64,000 nucleotides of DNA from Paramecium pentaurelia (taxonomy: Eukaryota; Ciliophora; Oligohymenophorea; Peniculida; Parameciidae), in NCBI GenBank assembly GCA_905183005.1, contig CAJJDO010000061.1, positions 71,338 to 135,337 on the forward strand. Reading direction: 5' to 3'. A model generated the notes under the pieces. The model made no database searches. It saw only the letters and a list, made by a program, of their open reading frames with translations, and was not told the DNA's origin. Made by a program: the position numbers and the translations under genes. Shown piece after piece: positions 1 to 12,564 of this stretch (within the stretch, counting starts at the first letter, position 1; every line of letters begins with the position of its first letter).

Positions 1-92
1 GATAATTTATAATTCATTTAGAAGTGCATTGCTAAACAAATTTGTAATTGATAAATTATGAATTATATTTTTTTAATAAAATTTATTTGACA

Positions 93-738
93 ATGTAATC
101 TAGTGGATAAAAATCTCAAATAATAAAAAGAACAACATTTTTGAACACATCTTCTGCTTTTAGTACTAATAGTAGAACTAATTCTATAATATAAGATAAT
201 AATTAAAAAAAAGAGTTAAGAAGGTATATGATATTGATTATATATATAATTATAGGTATCCAACAGAATGGGCTGAATAAATAGATAATAAATCAGATAA
301 TAGATTTCATCATACTATAATTAATAAAAGTAAAGAAGAACACAATCCAAATTTGGCATCACCAAGTAAAATATTTGGAATCTAAGATGGGTATTAATTA
401 ATATAATAATCATTAGCAATAATTCAAGTAGATTTCATACAACTAATGAAGATTTATTGTCTTCATTCAGAAAGAAGAATCAATCACTTGGAAATTTGGG
501 AAGTTGGTAATTTACTTCACCATAAACACAATCATCATTGATTTCAAAATCTAATACCAGCAGAACTCTATCTAAAAGAATAGATTAATCTATTCCACTT
601 TCTGAGTTATTGGAGATATCAAGATAATTAGATTGTTCATAATAAGATGAAATCAGATAATTATCACGAGGTTATGTTAATCAACTTTTCCAATTATCAT
701 AAACTATTGAAAGAGTACTTCGAAATATTAAGAGATGA
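93..738 (+). CDS. hypothetical Ser/Gln/Asn-rich protein (195 aa)
   Basis: Three exons are joined by introns at 224-255 (32 nt) and 391-416 (26 nt). After splicing the frame is open from ATG 93 to TGA 736-738, giving 195 residues. The product is hydrophilic and rich in Ser, Gln, Asn and Arg, with no recognised domain and no membrane segment. TAA and TAG occur repeatedly in frame as Gln codons. It converges with the alpha/beta hydrolase gene with only 47 bp between the two stops. Splicing is supported by exact frame restoration at both introns. No function can be assigned. Confidence 0.72.
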
Positions 739-785
739 GATAATTTAATATTATTGATGTTATGATAATTAGTAATTAGTATAAA

Positions 786-1805
786 TCATTTAAGAATTGA
801 CAATTACATCAATGCTTTATCTTTCTAAATCTAAGCTGAATTCTTATTATGAGTAGAAGCTGATTAATTTCTCATAATTTTCTATTTTATCTTAATTCCA
901 GTAGCTATATATTTTTGTTCATCTAAATCCCCTAATAAACGCTCATGATATTTAGTTGGACTGAATCGACTTTATGGTGTCATAGATTAACAAAATCCAA
1001 TAATTGTCTTTATAATCTCAGTGGATCTTTGTTCATTATGATTACTTTACAAAACAACCATTCTCTTATGTCCAAGATATCCTTTATAGATTGAATCAAA
1101 ATGATATTAAGGAATTAAATGATCTTATTTTGATGCTAACAATATCATTGGACAAGTGATATTTAAATTTAAAGGCAATTAAACCTTATTTATATGAAAT
1201 TGAAATAATTTTGCTATGCATCCTACATTACATAAGATATTATACTTTTTATCAACTCATATAATCCTTTATTTATTATATCTGGAGTGTGGAGCTTCAA
1301 TTTTATTAAATTTATAACCACATCTTCCAAAACTAAAAATGGACTATCCAATACTAAACATCTTATATTTGCATTCTTTTAAGTATACATCAAGGCTGTT
1401 GTAGCTCCCATTGATCTTCCCCACAATATAATATGAAAATATTTCTCCTTTAAGTATTTAATCACTAACGCTACATTCTCCTCCTCTTTTAAACTTCATT
1501 AACATAACTAATTACCCAAAAGTCACAAAATCACCTTAAGATTATCCAGCTGCCTAAAAATCAAATGAACAAAAATCAAAATCATTTTTGCATACAAAGG
1601 AAGCATATTAAACAGCTTCTAATCTTGATCCATTATAACCATGCAAATATAAGATGCATGATTATGTATATTTATTGCATTTATATAAAGAACATTATAA
1701 TCCTTGTAATTAGAAATCTTATCTTGGAAAACCACATTCTAAATCTGATTTATTATAAGCAACACGCTTAGGTTACATAATTTACCTACAATAACCATCA
1801 AACAT
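786..1805 (-). CDS. alpha/beta hydrolase family protein (324 aa)
   Basis: Predicted serine hydrolase of the alpha/beta-hydrolase fold. Introns at 1494-1515 (22 nt) and 1223-1245 (23 nt) restore a single frame from ATG 1805 to TGA 786. Visible landmarks are an oxyanion-type YLHGYNGSR, a nucleophile elbow WGRSMGA (GxSxG with Ser nucleophile), then LDSPF and an acid-bearing strand ASKQDHLIP with the candidate catalytic Asp, followed by a late His region. Length fits ABHD17-like and related cytosolic hydrolases. There is no signal peptide. The C-terminus is Lys/Gln-rich. Fold assignment is firm from the motifs; the substrate (lipid, thioester or peptide) is unknown. Confidence 0.86.
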
Positions 1806-2289
1806 TTTAATTTCTCTTTATTTATATATATATATAATTAATAATATTGTTTCAAATATATTTATTGTTAATTACTTATTGAATTACTTTTATTTTCTAA
1901 TCTAAATATATATATTTTTGAATCTATAAACAAAAAGAATAAAAATTCCATTTACTTTTTAATATTTTTATTATACTTTTTTTATTAATTATATGATAAA
2001 CAACATTTTTTGTCTTTATATTTTGAATATTCAATATAGATATTCTAATTGTTATAAGTAAATATATTATTATAAAATATTATATTGATATCTTTTAGTT
2101 TGAGTGATTCTAATTTGATCTACATCACTAATGGATCAATATTTTAATACTTTAATGTTAGAATTCATAATGATATTTTAAATCTCCTAAGTTATATGAA
2201 CTTATTAAATATATATATCTACTAAAATTGATTTATGTACAATATCAGATAAGATAACTATTATTAATAAAAGTTTATATATAGATCAT
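1806..2289. other. intergenic AT-rich spacer between divergent genes
   Basis: Very AT-rich stretch between the divergently oriented hydrolase and coiled-coil genes, presumably carrying both promoters. The frame of the downstream gene stays open without TGA for much of this region, so its true start could lie further upstream than 2290. No RNA gene, repeat or clear motif is visible. Confidence 0.5.
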
Positions 2290-5200
2290 ATGAAAAGAGT
2301 TAAAAAAATACGTATGCATACTCTTACTGATGAACGATTATCACCTCTCAAATTTCCATCAATTTAATAAATCAATAAGACTATTTAAGGTGAAGATGGA
2401 ACAGTAAATATTAATTACATTAATCAAAAAGGTTTTTGAGATGCGATAATTGATGAGTCGAGCCAATATGTGTACAAGTAATAAGACTGTTAGAACATTA
2501 TAGAAAATTACTAATGAATAAAGTGAAAGAAAGGATTTGTAATTATTGTAGTAATGGACAGATGTAATATACATAAATAATAAGTATAGTCAATGGTGTA
2601 ATAAATTTAACAACAAAATTTTTATAGTATTACAGAGTTTTATGATAAGATAGAACTCATTTATTCTGGATCTATAGGTTAACTTTGTCAACAACTTTCT
2701 GTAAAGTGCAATGATTATTCTTAATTAATTGATAAAATATGGATGTAATTCACTGGAATTGTGAAGGAGATAATTGAAAAATAATCACGGACTAATAGAA
2801 TATTGGAAAAGGAAAGTTTAACAAATACAATAAAAATACATGAAAGATATTAAAATTAAATGAGTGAGAAATTACAAAGATTAAATGAAGCTGAAAAATA
2901 ATTGAAGAGGAATGTTGAATATGCAGAGAAAATGAATAAAGAAAATCGTTATCTTAGGAAAAAGACTTGTAAATTGTCAACTGAACTTAGTAGTTATAAT
3001 AATGATATTGAATTACTTAAATTATAATTGTAAGATTTAAGTAAAGAGAATGAAACTCTTAAATTATTTTAATAAGTTAGACATTAAAATGAATAATAAC
3101 ATTTCACAGCTGATTTTGAAGAAGAACTCTATAAAGCTAAAAAAGAGATATTTGATGATTTTAAGTTAGTTTTTGAAGAACAGACTAAAAAGTTTGAAGA
3201 AGCTTATTAAAATAAAATATAAGATTTAGAAAGGGGTTAAGATGATAAAGCTTAGAAAGATGAAAATTTAATTGAAGAATATGAAGAAATCTTATTTAAA
3301 GATAAATGTGTTGGAAATACTGTTGAGTTCAGTGAAATATAAGTGGATACAAGCGAGTAATATATTCAATAATAAAAGCTTGATTATTAAATCAGAAATG
3401 TTCACTTAAACTGTCAATTAAAAGAGAAGAACCTATGATTGTGCAAATTAGACTATGCCAATACAAAGTAATAATTAAGCCTGTGAAGCTAATTATGCTC
3501 TCATCAAAAGAGAATGTATACCTAGAAATAAAGAAGAATAAACATATTTAGAAATGTCTAAATATCCAATCAAAACATTTACTGATGATTACTATCAATT
3601 GTATATAGAAAGAGTTGAAATTGAGAAAAAGTCATTTCCCAGTATTTTAGATAGCATCTTAGATAAATTGAAAACTAGATCTCTCCAAATATTCAGTGTC
3701 ATGTCAATGAAAGAAGAATTGTTTTAAGAAGACTTTCGTGAGGCTGATAAATATTTCTAAAACTCTTATTCGGTATTTCTGTTATTGGTAAATGATTTCT
3801 AAGATATTATCAAAAAATTGAAAGAGGAATTGATAACTCGAAAAATATAAATCTTTGAGACTTAAATTGATTGTAAATAAGCCAATAGATAAAAGATATA
3901 AACTTAGAAGAGATTTGATCTCTTGGCATCCAAATATTAATAATAAGTAAAGAATTTCAATTTCATCTCTAAATAACTTAAAGCTGTCTCTCGATTTTTA
4001 CCATAATATTAATAAGATTAAATTAGAAGAAAAGCTATTCGTCATAAAATTAATTTTGAATTTCCAAAAGGTATTTCACCAACTCCTATGTTAATAAGTA
4101 CAAACAATTTAAATCCTCCTTCTATTCCTTAAAATTTCATGAATAGTTCTACATCTCTCTTACATCCTTAATAAACTCAACCAGCTTTGTCTATCAATCC
4201 TAAGAATTCTTTGGGGTACTTTCCACCCATGACTCCACTAGAACCCTTTCAAGATAGTAGTAACCCATAAAGAACTTCTATGGTAGAACTCAGTTGTGAT
4301 TCTCCTGATGGTCCAGAAGCATTCTCACCTTCCAAACCTATCATAGCATTAAATTGTAAAATCTCTTAATATTAAATATAGTCTTCCCAGACAATAAATT
4401 TGAAGAATCATAAAGTTCTTCAGATGAAGAAGTTGATTTATCTGAATGTTTGAATCCAGTGAAGAATCTATTATCAATAGAGAAGAAGTTATTTGTGAGT
4501 AGATGTAGTAGTAAGAACACTTAATTGGCCACTTAAACCTTATTACAAGAAATACAATAATTTCGACGAGACAAATTAGATAATATTGTCACATAAAATA
4601 CGTTGATCAAAATCTTATCTAATTTTGTATAATGGTGTCTTAAATTCAATAAATTAAATTATCCATTACATGTTTAATTGTATGAGTACTTTTCAAATGA
4701 GAATCAATCTCAACCTTAAAATGTTTGGTTGGGAAAAGTAGCCAGAGTTATAAAATCTGTAATATATTATAAGAGAAGAAGTGAGACAGCAAGACTATTT
4801 CATTCAATGTTAGTTGGAGATGTATTAAGATATAATAAAATTAGTTAAGTTTTCAAATATATTTGTAAATTTTGAGTAATTTACAAAGTGCCACATTTAC
4901 AGATACTGGCATTTAAGTTCTTCAATCTTAATTAGCAGATTATATTAAAGGAATGCAAAAGTTGCCTCAATATGTAGATTATGATGCAGAAATATCACAT
5001 CATTTGGGACCTATGCAAGATATTAAGAATCAGGAATTATTATTAAAATATTCTACAATACTATAGATTTTTGCAGAGGATGGTGAACGGTTGACTCAGA
5101 ATCAATTCAGATTGTTACTATTGGAATTGGAGAATAAGAGAGATGAATAATAGATAATAAATATGTTTAACAATGAATGTGATATAGAATAATAATAAGT

Positions 5201-5534
5201 TCAGTATATTTCGTTTTAGAGGTTTGCAATAATTTGTGAAGAACTCTAATTACTTTAAGGGTTGGATGAATACTTAATTAGAAATGATGTTTAGTATTTT
5301 AAAGATATTGATATGTGGAGAGTAAGAGAGATTGAATTAAAGTTAATGTTAATTCGAAGTCATAATTATGATGCATCTGAAAGAGATTTATTTACAAGAA
5401 TGTATAAAATGCATTAGCCACAATAAAGAATTATTTTGGGACGATATTTAGAAAGAAGAGCAAAGGAATTACTATTATAAAGATATACTTTAGAGTGTTT
5501 GGCACCATTTATGTAACTTTTCGAATAATAATGA
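2290..5534 (+). CDS. large coiled-coil protein (1036 aa)
   Basis: Six exons, introns at 2404-2431, 2596-2627, 3400-3424, 4356-4381 and 4822-4844 (28, 32, 25, 26 and 23 nt). Spliced length is 1037 codons with one terminal TGA. The N-terminal third contains a long Glu/Lys/Gln/Leu heptad-rich coiled coil (about residues 130-330). A Ser/Pro-rich linker follows. The C-terminal part is helical and charged and includes an EF-hand-like stretch starting EDGERLTQNQF, though the loop is not canonical. No membrane segment or enzyme motif. A cytoskeletal or centrosomal scaffold is a reasonable guess only. The second intron could start at 2584 instead of 2596, and the start codon is the first good ATG in an open frame. 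Confidence 0.78.
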
Positions 5535-5635
5535 TAATATTTATTTTGATATTCATAAAGAAATAGATATAAAATTAAAATATCACAAAAATTATTATTT
5601 AAATAAAATATATATATACTGTCTAATTTTGTGAA

Positions 5636-6088
5636 ATGATGTGTAAATAGAAAAAAGTTAATGATGGCTTCAAACTACCAAGAATTGAGAAATCATCTGC
5701 TTATATTATTTAGACTAATAGAGATTCTTTAGATTTTCTATTAGGAAAGAATAGAAATCATAATGATTATGATTATGTTCCTTAATTGAAACAAGAAATT
5801 AAGTAGATTACTGAAATGACAACTAATCGATTAGCACGTTGTGGTAGTCAAATTTTAGATGGCTCTTCATAAGTGTTTATGCCTGTACAGTAAACTTAGA
5901 GAAGGATCAGTCAAATGGATTGTAAATATGATATTCAAAACTTTTTTATACTGGAACCAAAACTAGAGGTCAATAAACCAATTGTTATTAATAAAATTAA
6001 TCGTGTACATAAGCATTACCGCTTATAAACTTTTACTGATTGGGTCAAGAAGTTATATGGTTAAGATTGGTTTAATGATTAAATATGA
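5636..6088 (+). CDS. hypothetical protein (150 aa)
   Basis: Single exon of 151 codons from tandem ATG-ATG at 5636 to TGA 6086-6088, with in-frame TAA/TAG read as Gln throughout. The protein is basic and Gln/Asn-rich and ends in a Trp- and Tyr-containing segment (TDWVKKLYGQDWFND). No domain was recognised. Its stop codon directly abuts the stop codon of the convergent kinase gene on the other strand (6089-6091), so the two coding regions have no spacer. Confidence 0.75.
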
Positions 6089-7858
6089 TCACAAATTTTT
6101 ACTTAAATTTGACTTAATTTATCCTATACCATTTATTCTAAACTCCTCTTATTAATAATCTTCTTATTATTGTTATTGCTATTTACTGTAAGATTATAAA
6201 AAGTTTAATGATTCCTATTTAATATTTCTCTAGAATTCTTTCTATTATAATGGGGAATCTATTTTAATAACTTAATCTATTACCATCTATACTATAAACT
6301 CTCCCAGTAATAATTGGTGTCTTCATTATGATTTACTCTTGCAATTGAATTCTTTCTTTCATTTATTCTTTCATAGATGAAGTCAATGTGGCTCTTATAT
6401 TAGGTGATTTAATAGGTGATGTAGTTAATTAATTAATACGCATCATATCAATATTATGATGTAGATCATTGATCTTTTATAATTGTTAATCCAATTTACA
6501 ACTATCATCTATATCCATATTCTCATCATCAAATTATCCTAAATTTGAAACATTAAATGCATTGAAATATTCATGTTTCAAAGCTTCCTAAGCACTTATA
6601 CGTTATTTAGGATCTGTCTCTAACATTCTTCTTAATAAATCAAAAGCAGGTTTAGGAATCAATTCAAAAATTGATGAATTCCATTAAATTTTAGCCTCCT
6701 TATTTAAATTAACAATTGTTGTATAACTACGTCCAGGAAATACAGATTTACCAGTTAAAAGGAGATGAAATACCAATCCTAAAGAATAGATATCACAAAC
6801 TTTATCATATTTTGTTGATAAATCTTTGATATTTAATACTTCAGGAGCCACAAATCTTTAAGTGTATTATTAATATGATACCCTGGAGTTCCACAACGAC
6901 TGTATAAATAGATCTTTTCATGAACATATGTGGCTAGACCAAAATCAGCAAGACAAACTGTATCAATGGCATTTTGTTTCTTAAATAGAATGTTTTCTAG
7001 TTTGATATCTCTATGCATTATATCTTTTGAATGGATATGCTTAAGACCTAATTATAAATTTGAACGATTAACCCTCTAACAATCCTTTTATAATAGTTTG
7101 TATTTCCTTATTTGTAAATATTACTTTCTTTTTCAACTATTCATATAATTATCCTCCTTCCAATAATTCTAAACAAATATATAGAGAATTTGCAGTTTCA
7201 TTCACTTCATATAATTTTATAATATTGGGATGATCCACTTATCTCATTAATTTGATCTCATTAATTAATCCTTCTTTGCCATTCTCCTCTGCATATGCTA
7301 TACTCTTTGAAAATGCTTTTATTGCCATTTATTAACCATCTTCTACTCGCTCTGCTAAGTAAACTGATGCAAAATTTCCTTTTCCAATTTTCTTGAACAC
7401 TTTAAATAAGTGATGGAATCCATATTAATTAATACGCTTCCCTAAAAACCATCTCCATTATGTAATTATCAATTGATGAGCTATTAATTCATATTTGTCT
7501 TATTCATCCTTAAACAACCTTAATTTTATTGGATCCCCCAATTTCTCTACATTTTCAATTTGTACTTAATCCTCACTTTTGGCATTAGGCAATTTAACTA
7601 ATGGAAATCCTGGCTTCATTTTAGGTGCTGTTCGAACTATCTCAAATTTTAGATCAAAATTAATTGTCGTATATTCCAATGGCTGTTTATAATGAGGGTC
7701 CTTTTTGTTAATCTCTCACAAAAAACCTCAAATATTATGAGCAGATTGTCTGTTCCAACTAAATAACGAGATTTCCCTTCCCTTAAGAATTCTGATTTTA
7801 TCAAATGCACTCCTATATTTATATCATTAGTGTAAGGATTCCACAATTATTTTTTCAT
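6089..7858 (-). CDS. Ser/Thr protein kinase, CAMK-like, with N-terminal PH-like region (556 aa)
   Basis: Active-looking protein kinase. Introns at 7701-7726, 7048-7072, 6856-6881 and 6271-6292 give 557 codons. The first ~130 residues resemble the PH-like module common in ciliate kinases. The kinase domain spans roughly 143-410: Gly loop GKGNFASVYLAE, catalytic Lys in MAIKAF, catalytic loop MHRDIKLEN near 263-271, metal-binding LADFGLA near 287, and CGTPGFVAPE in the activation segment. A Gln-rich tail follows. The last intron is the least certain, since other donors would give another open C-terminus. The next minus-strand gene is a paralogue with the same domain order, suggesting local duplication. 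Substrate unknown. Confidence 0.87.
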
Positions 7859-8355
7859 TTTAATGATATTTTTTATCTTTTTCCTATTAGATTTTATGTA
7901 TTTCAGAGATATTTCGAGCAACATTTTTCAATTGATGAAAATTAAATATTCCTTATAGAAACATTCATTATATTATCTTTTTTTGAATATATTTATAAGA
8001 TGTGATTTATTTCAACTAATGAATTAACTTTTGGAAAAATTAATTCAATTAAATATAAAGTATTTATATATATATAATATTTCCATAATTTTTGCTGAAT
8101 TTTTAAATAATAATGAAAGGAACAATTACTTTATAATATTTAAAAATTAAGCAAAAATTATGGAAATATTTACCAAACATTTGATTTTGAAATAATTTAA
8201 TCTTGATTACGAGTTCTTAAAATATAAGGTATATAAATCATTACATTTAAATTTCAGATTAGAATGTATAAACGAAAAAATAAATTAGAAAAATGAATCT
8301 ATCTACTTCTATTTAAGTTGATTGAAATAATTTAATTTAATTATTATAATTATAT
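7859..8355. other. intergenic spacer between two kinase paralogues
   Basis: 497 bp of AT-rich DNA upstream of the first kinase and downstream of the second. It contains the long inverted repeat listed separately. No open reading frame resembles the neighbours. Confidence 0.6.
8075..8172. repeat. long imperfect inverted repeat (hairpin)
   Basis: Left arm 8075-8113 and right arm 8131-8172 are nearly complementary over about 37-40 bp, with a core TTTCCATAATTTTTGCT matched by AGCAAAAATTATGGAAA-type sequence. They are separated by a loop of about 17 nt. This is far longer than a terminator-like stem and could be a MITE-like remnant or a structured transcript end. Confidence 0.75.
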
Positions 8356-10089
8356 TCAATCAACATCCAAAGATTAGCACTTCTTTAAAAAACCCATTTT
8401 AGGTTTTTAAGTATTTAATTACAATAATTATTTACCAATACTAGTTTGTTCATCATCCATCATAAATACATCGTCCTTACTAATTTACTTTTATTGATAA
8501 CTGTTTTTTAATGCAAATTTGTGAAGATCGTGATGATTTTTCTTTTTCTATGAATTTTGATTATTAGAATTCAAACCTTCCTATTTCATTTAAGTACAGA
8601 ATTAACTGAATTTAGAGAAATTAGTCTATTACCTCTCCGACTTAGTATTAGGACTATTATTAGAACTATTATTAGAACAATTAGACAATGATCCTATAGT
8701 ATCTGTTTACCCATTCCATTATTATTATTTGCTCATTAATAACATTGATCCTTCTTAGCTCTCTTGGGAACTAAAATTTGAAATATATATTACTTCATTT
8801 TCTATATTGGATTCTTGAATTCTAATCCACATCTAATCTCCATCTCTATTAAATCATCGCAATTAAATATTTCTTAAAAGTATTAATGTTTTAAACATTC
8901 CTCTGCACTATATCTATCAGCTGGATCAACTTTTAACATTTTCTTCAATAAATTCCTCAAAAACTTAGGACCCTTATAATAATAATATATAATACTTTGC
9001 TTAATTATTTAATATCAAAATCAATATGACCTGCCTTGTTTGATTTCAATATTTCCTTATATTCGCTGCCATTAAAAGGTTGAACACCAGTAACCATAAA
9101 GTAAAATATCACTCCAGCACTAAAAATATCACATTTTTCATTGTAAAATGGAATCTAATCATTATACTTCAAAATCTCAGGTGCCACAAATCCTGGAGTA
9201 CCACATCTTTTGTAAAGTGGTTATTAATCCATAATGTGTGCTAGTCCAAAATCTGCTATTACAATATCAGTATCATTATCTTTGCTTTTAAGTAATAAAT
9301 TCTCTGGTTTCAAATCTCGATGCATACATTTTTTAGAATGCATATGAAATAATGCTTTTATCAAGTTGTACATTAATTACTGGATTCTTTAGGCCGAATA
9401 AATAGTGTTTTAAAATCTACTGAACAACTCTCCTCCTTCTAATAAATCCAATACAAAATAAATAGAGTTTTGAGTTTCATGTACTTCATGCAGACGCAGT
9501 ATACTATCTTAATTCAATCTCCTCATTACTCTTATCTCATTCTCTAATCCCTCTCTACCTCTGAATTGTCCATTGATATAGAGTTTGCTGAAAGCTTTTA
9601 CAGCGTACTGAACACTATCTGAATTTCTTTCTGCCAAATATACACTGGCAAAGCTTCCCTTTCCTATCATCTTTAGAACTTTAAAATCATTATGGAAAGT
9701 TGTTAATATACACTTAGAAGTTAAGACTTGTTTCAATTATTCATAATTATCATTGAAAATATCTACATACTGGCTATTTTTTTGTAGTCTAATAATTTCT
9801 TAATCATCGTATCGTTTAAATAATATTACAGTAACAGTGAGTTACAGCATTCCTTAAGGCTCATTGTTTTTGAAGGCATATAAAGTTTCTTGACCAATTT
9901 ATATGCTAAATTGTTTTATTTATTTATTAGTTTTGCTTAATCTACAACATTAAGTCTCATACTCTATAACATCATTCTAAGGTATTTAACTTAAAAAATT
10001 ACTTTATATTAGTTTTTACAGAACTTTTTCCAAATCTTGGTCTTCTATTGGTCTTTATTGTCAAAAAAAGAATGAATTTCTCTAGTCAT
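8356..10089 (-). CDS. Ser/Thr protein kinase, CAMK-like, paralogue of neighbour (553 aa)
   Basis: Introns at 9977-10002, 8973-8995 and 8771-8793 (26, 23, 23 nt) leave 554 codons ending at TGA 8356. The N-terminal ~125 residues are PH-like. The kinase domain (~128-395) shows GKGSFASVYLAE, YAVKAF with the catalytic Lys, CMHRDLKPEN, IADFGLA and CGTPGFVAPE, all intact. The C-terminal ~130 residues are low-complexity, rich in Asn, Ser, Gln and Lys, ending near KKCQSLDVD. Layout and motifs match the kinase at 6089-7858, so the two are tandem paralogues. The family is consistent with calcium/calmodulin-type or AMPK-related kinases; no calmodulin-binding helix can be asserted by eye. Confidence 0.88.
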
Positions 10090-11874
10090 TATATAAGAAT
10101 AATTATTAATTCTAATTTTTTAAATTATTATAATTATCTATCTATATCTAAACTCTTAAAACATAGAAATTTACGCGGTAATTCTAAAATTAACTTAATA
10201 AATTAATAACTATAGTGAAATATATATATAAAATCTCTTTATTAACCAACTTTCTTTCTAATTAAAAATGAAATTCTTTTATTAAATTTTATTTTTCTTA
10301 AATTATTATACAATGATTGTATTCTTATTACACTAAAAAATTAATCCTTTATTTTTTAGAATATTGTAAATATACATTTTTGACAAGTTGTAAGGATTAA
10401 AAATTTTGTCAATATTTTTTATCTAAATCCACCTCAACAATTTGGTTTAAACAGTTTACTATGATTCTGATTTATTGGATTCATCATTCTAATTGCAACC
10501 AATTCGTCAATCCCTTATATTCATTAATAATACATAATCAATACTTGAATTCTAAAACTAAACTGATATCAAATTAATATAGTTGATACTTTAACAGGTA
10601 TAATTTATCTTTAATTCTGTGAAATAATTTTCTGATTTTCATATATTAAGAAGAACTTTTTTATTTATATTTATATAAATCAATCACTTTAAATTTATCA
10701 ATTTAATATATTCAATAAATAAATATCTCGCTCAAAATGTTTGAATAAGAGATACAAATATGATGGTGTTATAGATCAAAACTTAATTTCTATCAGTTAT
10801 GGTTAATAATAACTGATAAAAAATTAAAGAAAAAAGAGTTACAAAAGTAATTACAAGTTAAATTTTTATAAATAATTACATAGATTCTCTCAGTATAATC
10901 AGAGAAGATGATTGTGATTGAGAATTAAATCAACTAAATTTAGAATTTTTATTCCTCAAAACAAAAACTTTGATTAATTATGAGTTAATATATTATAAAA
11001 AATAAGAATGAAGTAAAATTTATTAACAATTTTGAATAAGAAACACTCTTTAAAGTTTTTATGATGCATGAGATAATATTATTTTCTATATATATAATAA
11101 TTCCTGGTTGTTATAATCAAATTTTTTTTTTAAGTTTTCAAAATGTATATTCTAAAATAAGTATGTATGTAAGTACACTTATATTGTTTTGTATTTCAGT
11201 AAAATAATTAAATAGATTTATTTCTGAAATAATAGAAAGTATAATAAGATATTGATAATAATAAAGATAAAAGGAATGGCATTCTTCTCAGAATAATTAG
11301 AGTTACTTATTTAAATTTAAATAAAAATTGAGAGTCTATGTTTTTTGTTTTAGATCCAATAATATAATTAATATCTGGAAAGAAGTTAATTAAAAATAGA
11401 ATTAATTATATTAAAACTAACAACTAATAAAAAATACGAATTAAATCTATAGGTGAAAAATTTATAGATTAAATAATTTTTCTAAAATTTAACTACTTAA
11501 ATTTTTTGATTAATTGATCAAATATGTATGTAAAAATGATTAAGCTAAATTAAAATAAAATAAACCCATATATTGATGACAATAATTTATATAATACAAT
11601 AATAATTATAATTAATTAAACACAACTTTTGTTTTTTATTAAATAAAAGTCATAAATAATAACAAATTTAGTTTTGTAGCTAAAAAATATGTCAATTTAA
11701 TGTCTAAGTAAAAATACATAAGAATCAATGAAAGGTGATGCAATATATGTAGTTATTTGGAAAAGTAAGTAGAATACATTTCAACTTATGTTTTATTATA
11801 ATTATAATATTTTATCAATATTAAGACATTTTTCATTAACTTTATTTTACATTCTATATACACAAGAAATTTAA
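10090..11874. other. gene-poor AT-rich region with only weak ORFs
   Basis: About 1.8 kb with no convincing gene, unusual for this compact sequence. One 77-codon plus-strand frame (ATG 11276 to TGA 11507-11509) and a Gln/Lys-rich frame near 10760-10980 are open but composition-biased. With TGA as the only stop, such frames are expected by chance in AT-rich DNA. No tRNA or hairpin was seen. It may be regulatory, a decayed gene or a retained internal eliminated sequence. Confidence 0.5.
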
Positions 11875-12258
11875 TCAAATATCAACATTCACAAATTCAT
11901 CTAAGAAATAAGTTTAGCAGGCTTAATCCTTTTTACTTTTTTAAAATGAATAATTAATAACACTTGTATTGAAATTGTATTCAATTTGGTTTCTTCTTAT
12001 TGAATGTGAGCATCTACGATTCATTTTAGTCTTCTATGGTTACAAGTATCTATCTGTTTCTGAATCTAAGTCAGTTTTAATCTCTCTTTGATTTCCAAAA
12101 GGAATAAGATGTAATTGAGGATATTACTTATTTTTTCTATTCCTAAATTATTAATTTCTTGATGATTCTACTACTATAGAAGATGCATCTTAAATTTTAT
12201 TAAAAATTAAAAGGTTTCTATGCAATTTAAAAATTTAGGAATGCCTTTTGTTTTGCAT
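11875..12258 (-). CDS. hypothetical small basic protein (127 aa)
   Basis: Intronless frame of 128 codons, ATG at 12258 and TGA at 11875-11877. Codon choice is AT-ending as in neighbouring genes, and in-frame TAA/TAG occur as Gln. The product is basic and hydrophilic (IPFGNQREIKTDLDSETDR in the middle), without a signal peptide or membrane segment. No family recognised. Confidence 0.6.
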
Positions 12259-12564
12259 CTTTTTCTAAATTTTAAATAATTTTTAAATTAAGATTTTTTA
12301 ATAATATTATTAGTATACAAAAAATATAATCTTATAGAGTCTAAGAGAGTTTAAGAAAAGTATTTAAAATAATATCAAAGAGTTAATAATATCTATTTGG
12401 TTATTAGATAATAATAGATAATAAAATATATGCAATCCATCTATTAAATTTATATATATATATTATTTTGCAATTATATTACTAAAAATATGAATAAATA
12501 AAAATTATTCATATTTTCTAAGGTAATTCTTATTCATAAATACAATAATTTGTAATTTAAAAAA
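12259..12564. other. intergenic spacer
   Basis: 306 bp of AT-rich sequence between the stop of the ammonium transporter gene and the start of the small basic protein gene, both on the minus strand. It contains short tandem TA runs. Nothing else is visible. Confidence 0.5.

Noticed and set aside
1565..1771. Short plus-strand ORF
   Set aside because: Antisense shadow of the alpha/beta hydrolase; Ile/His-rich with no coding bias.
2359..2574. Minus-strand ORF of 71 codons
   Set aside because: Antisense to the first exons of the coiled-coil gene; hydrophobic Leu/Tyr translation of A/T sequence.
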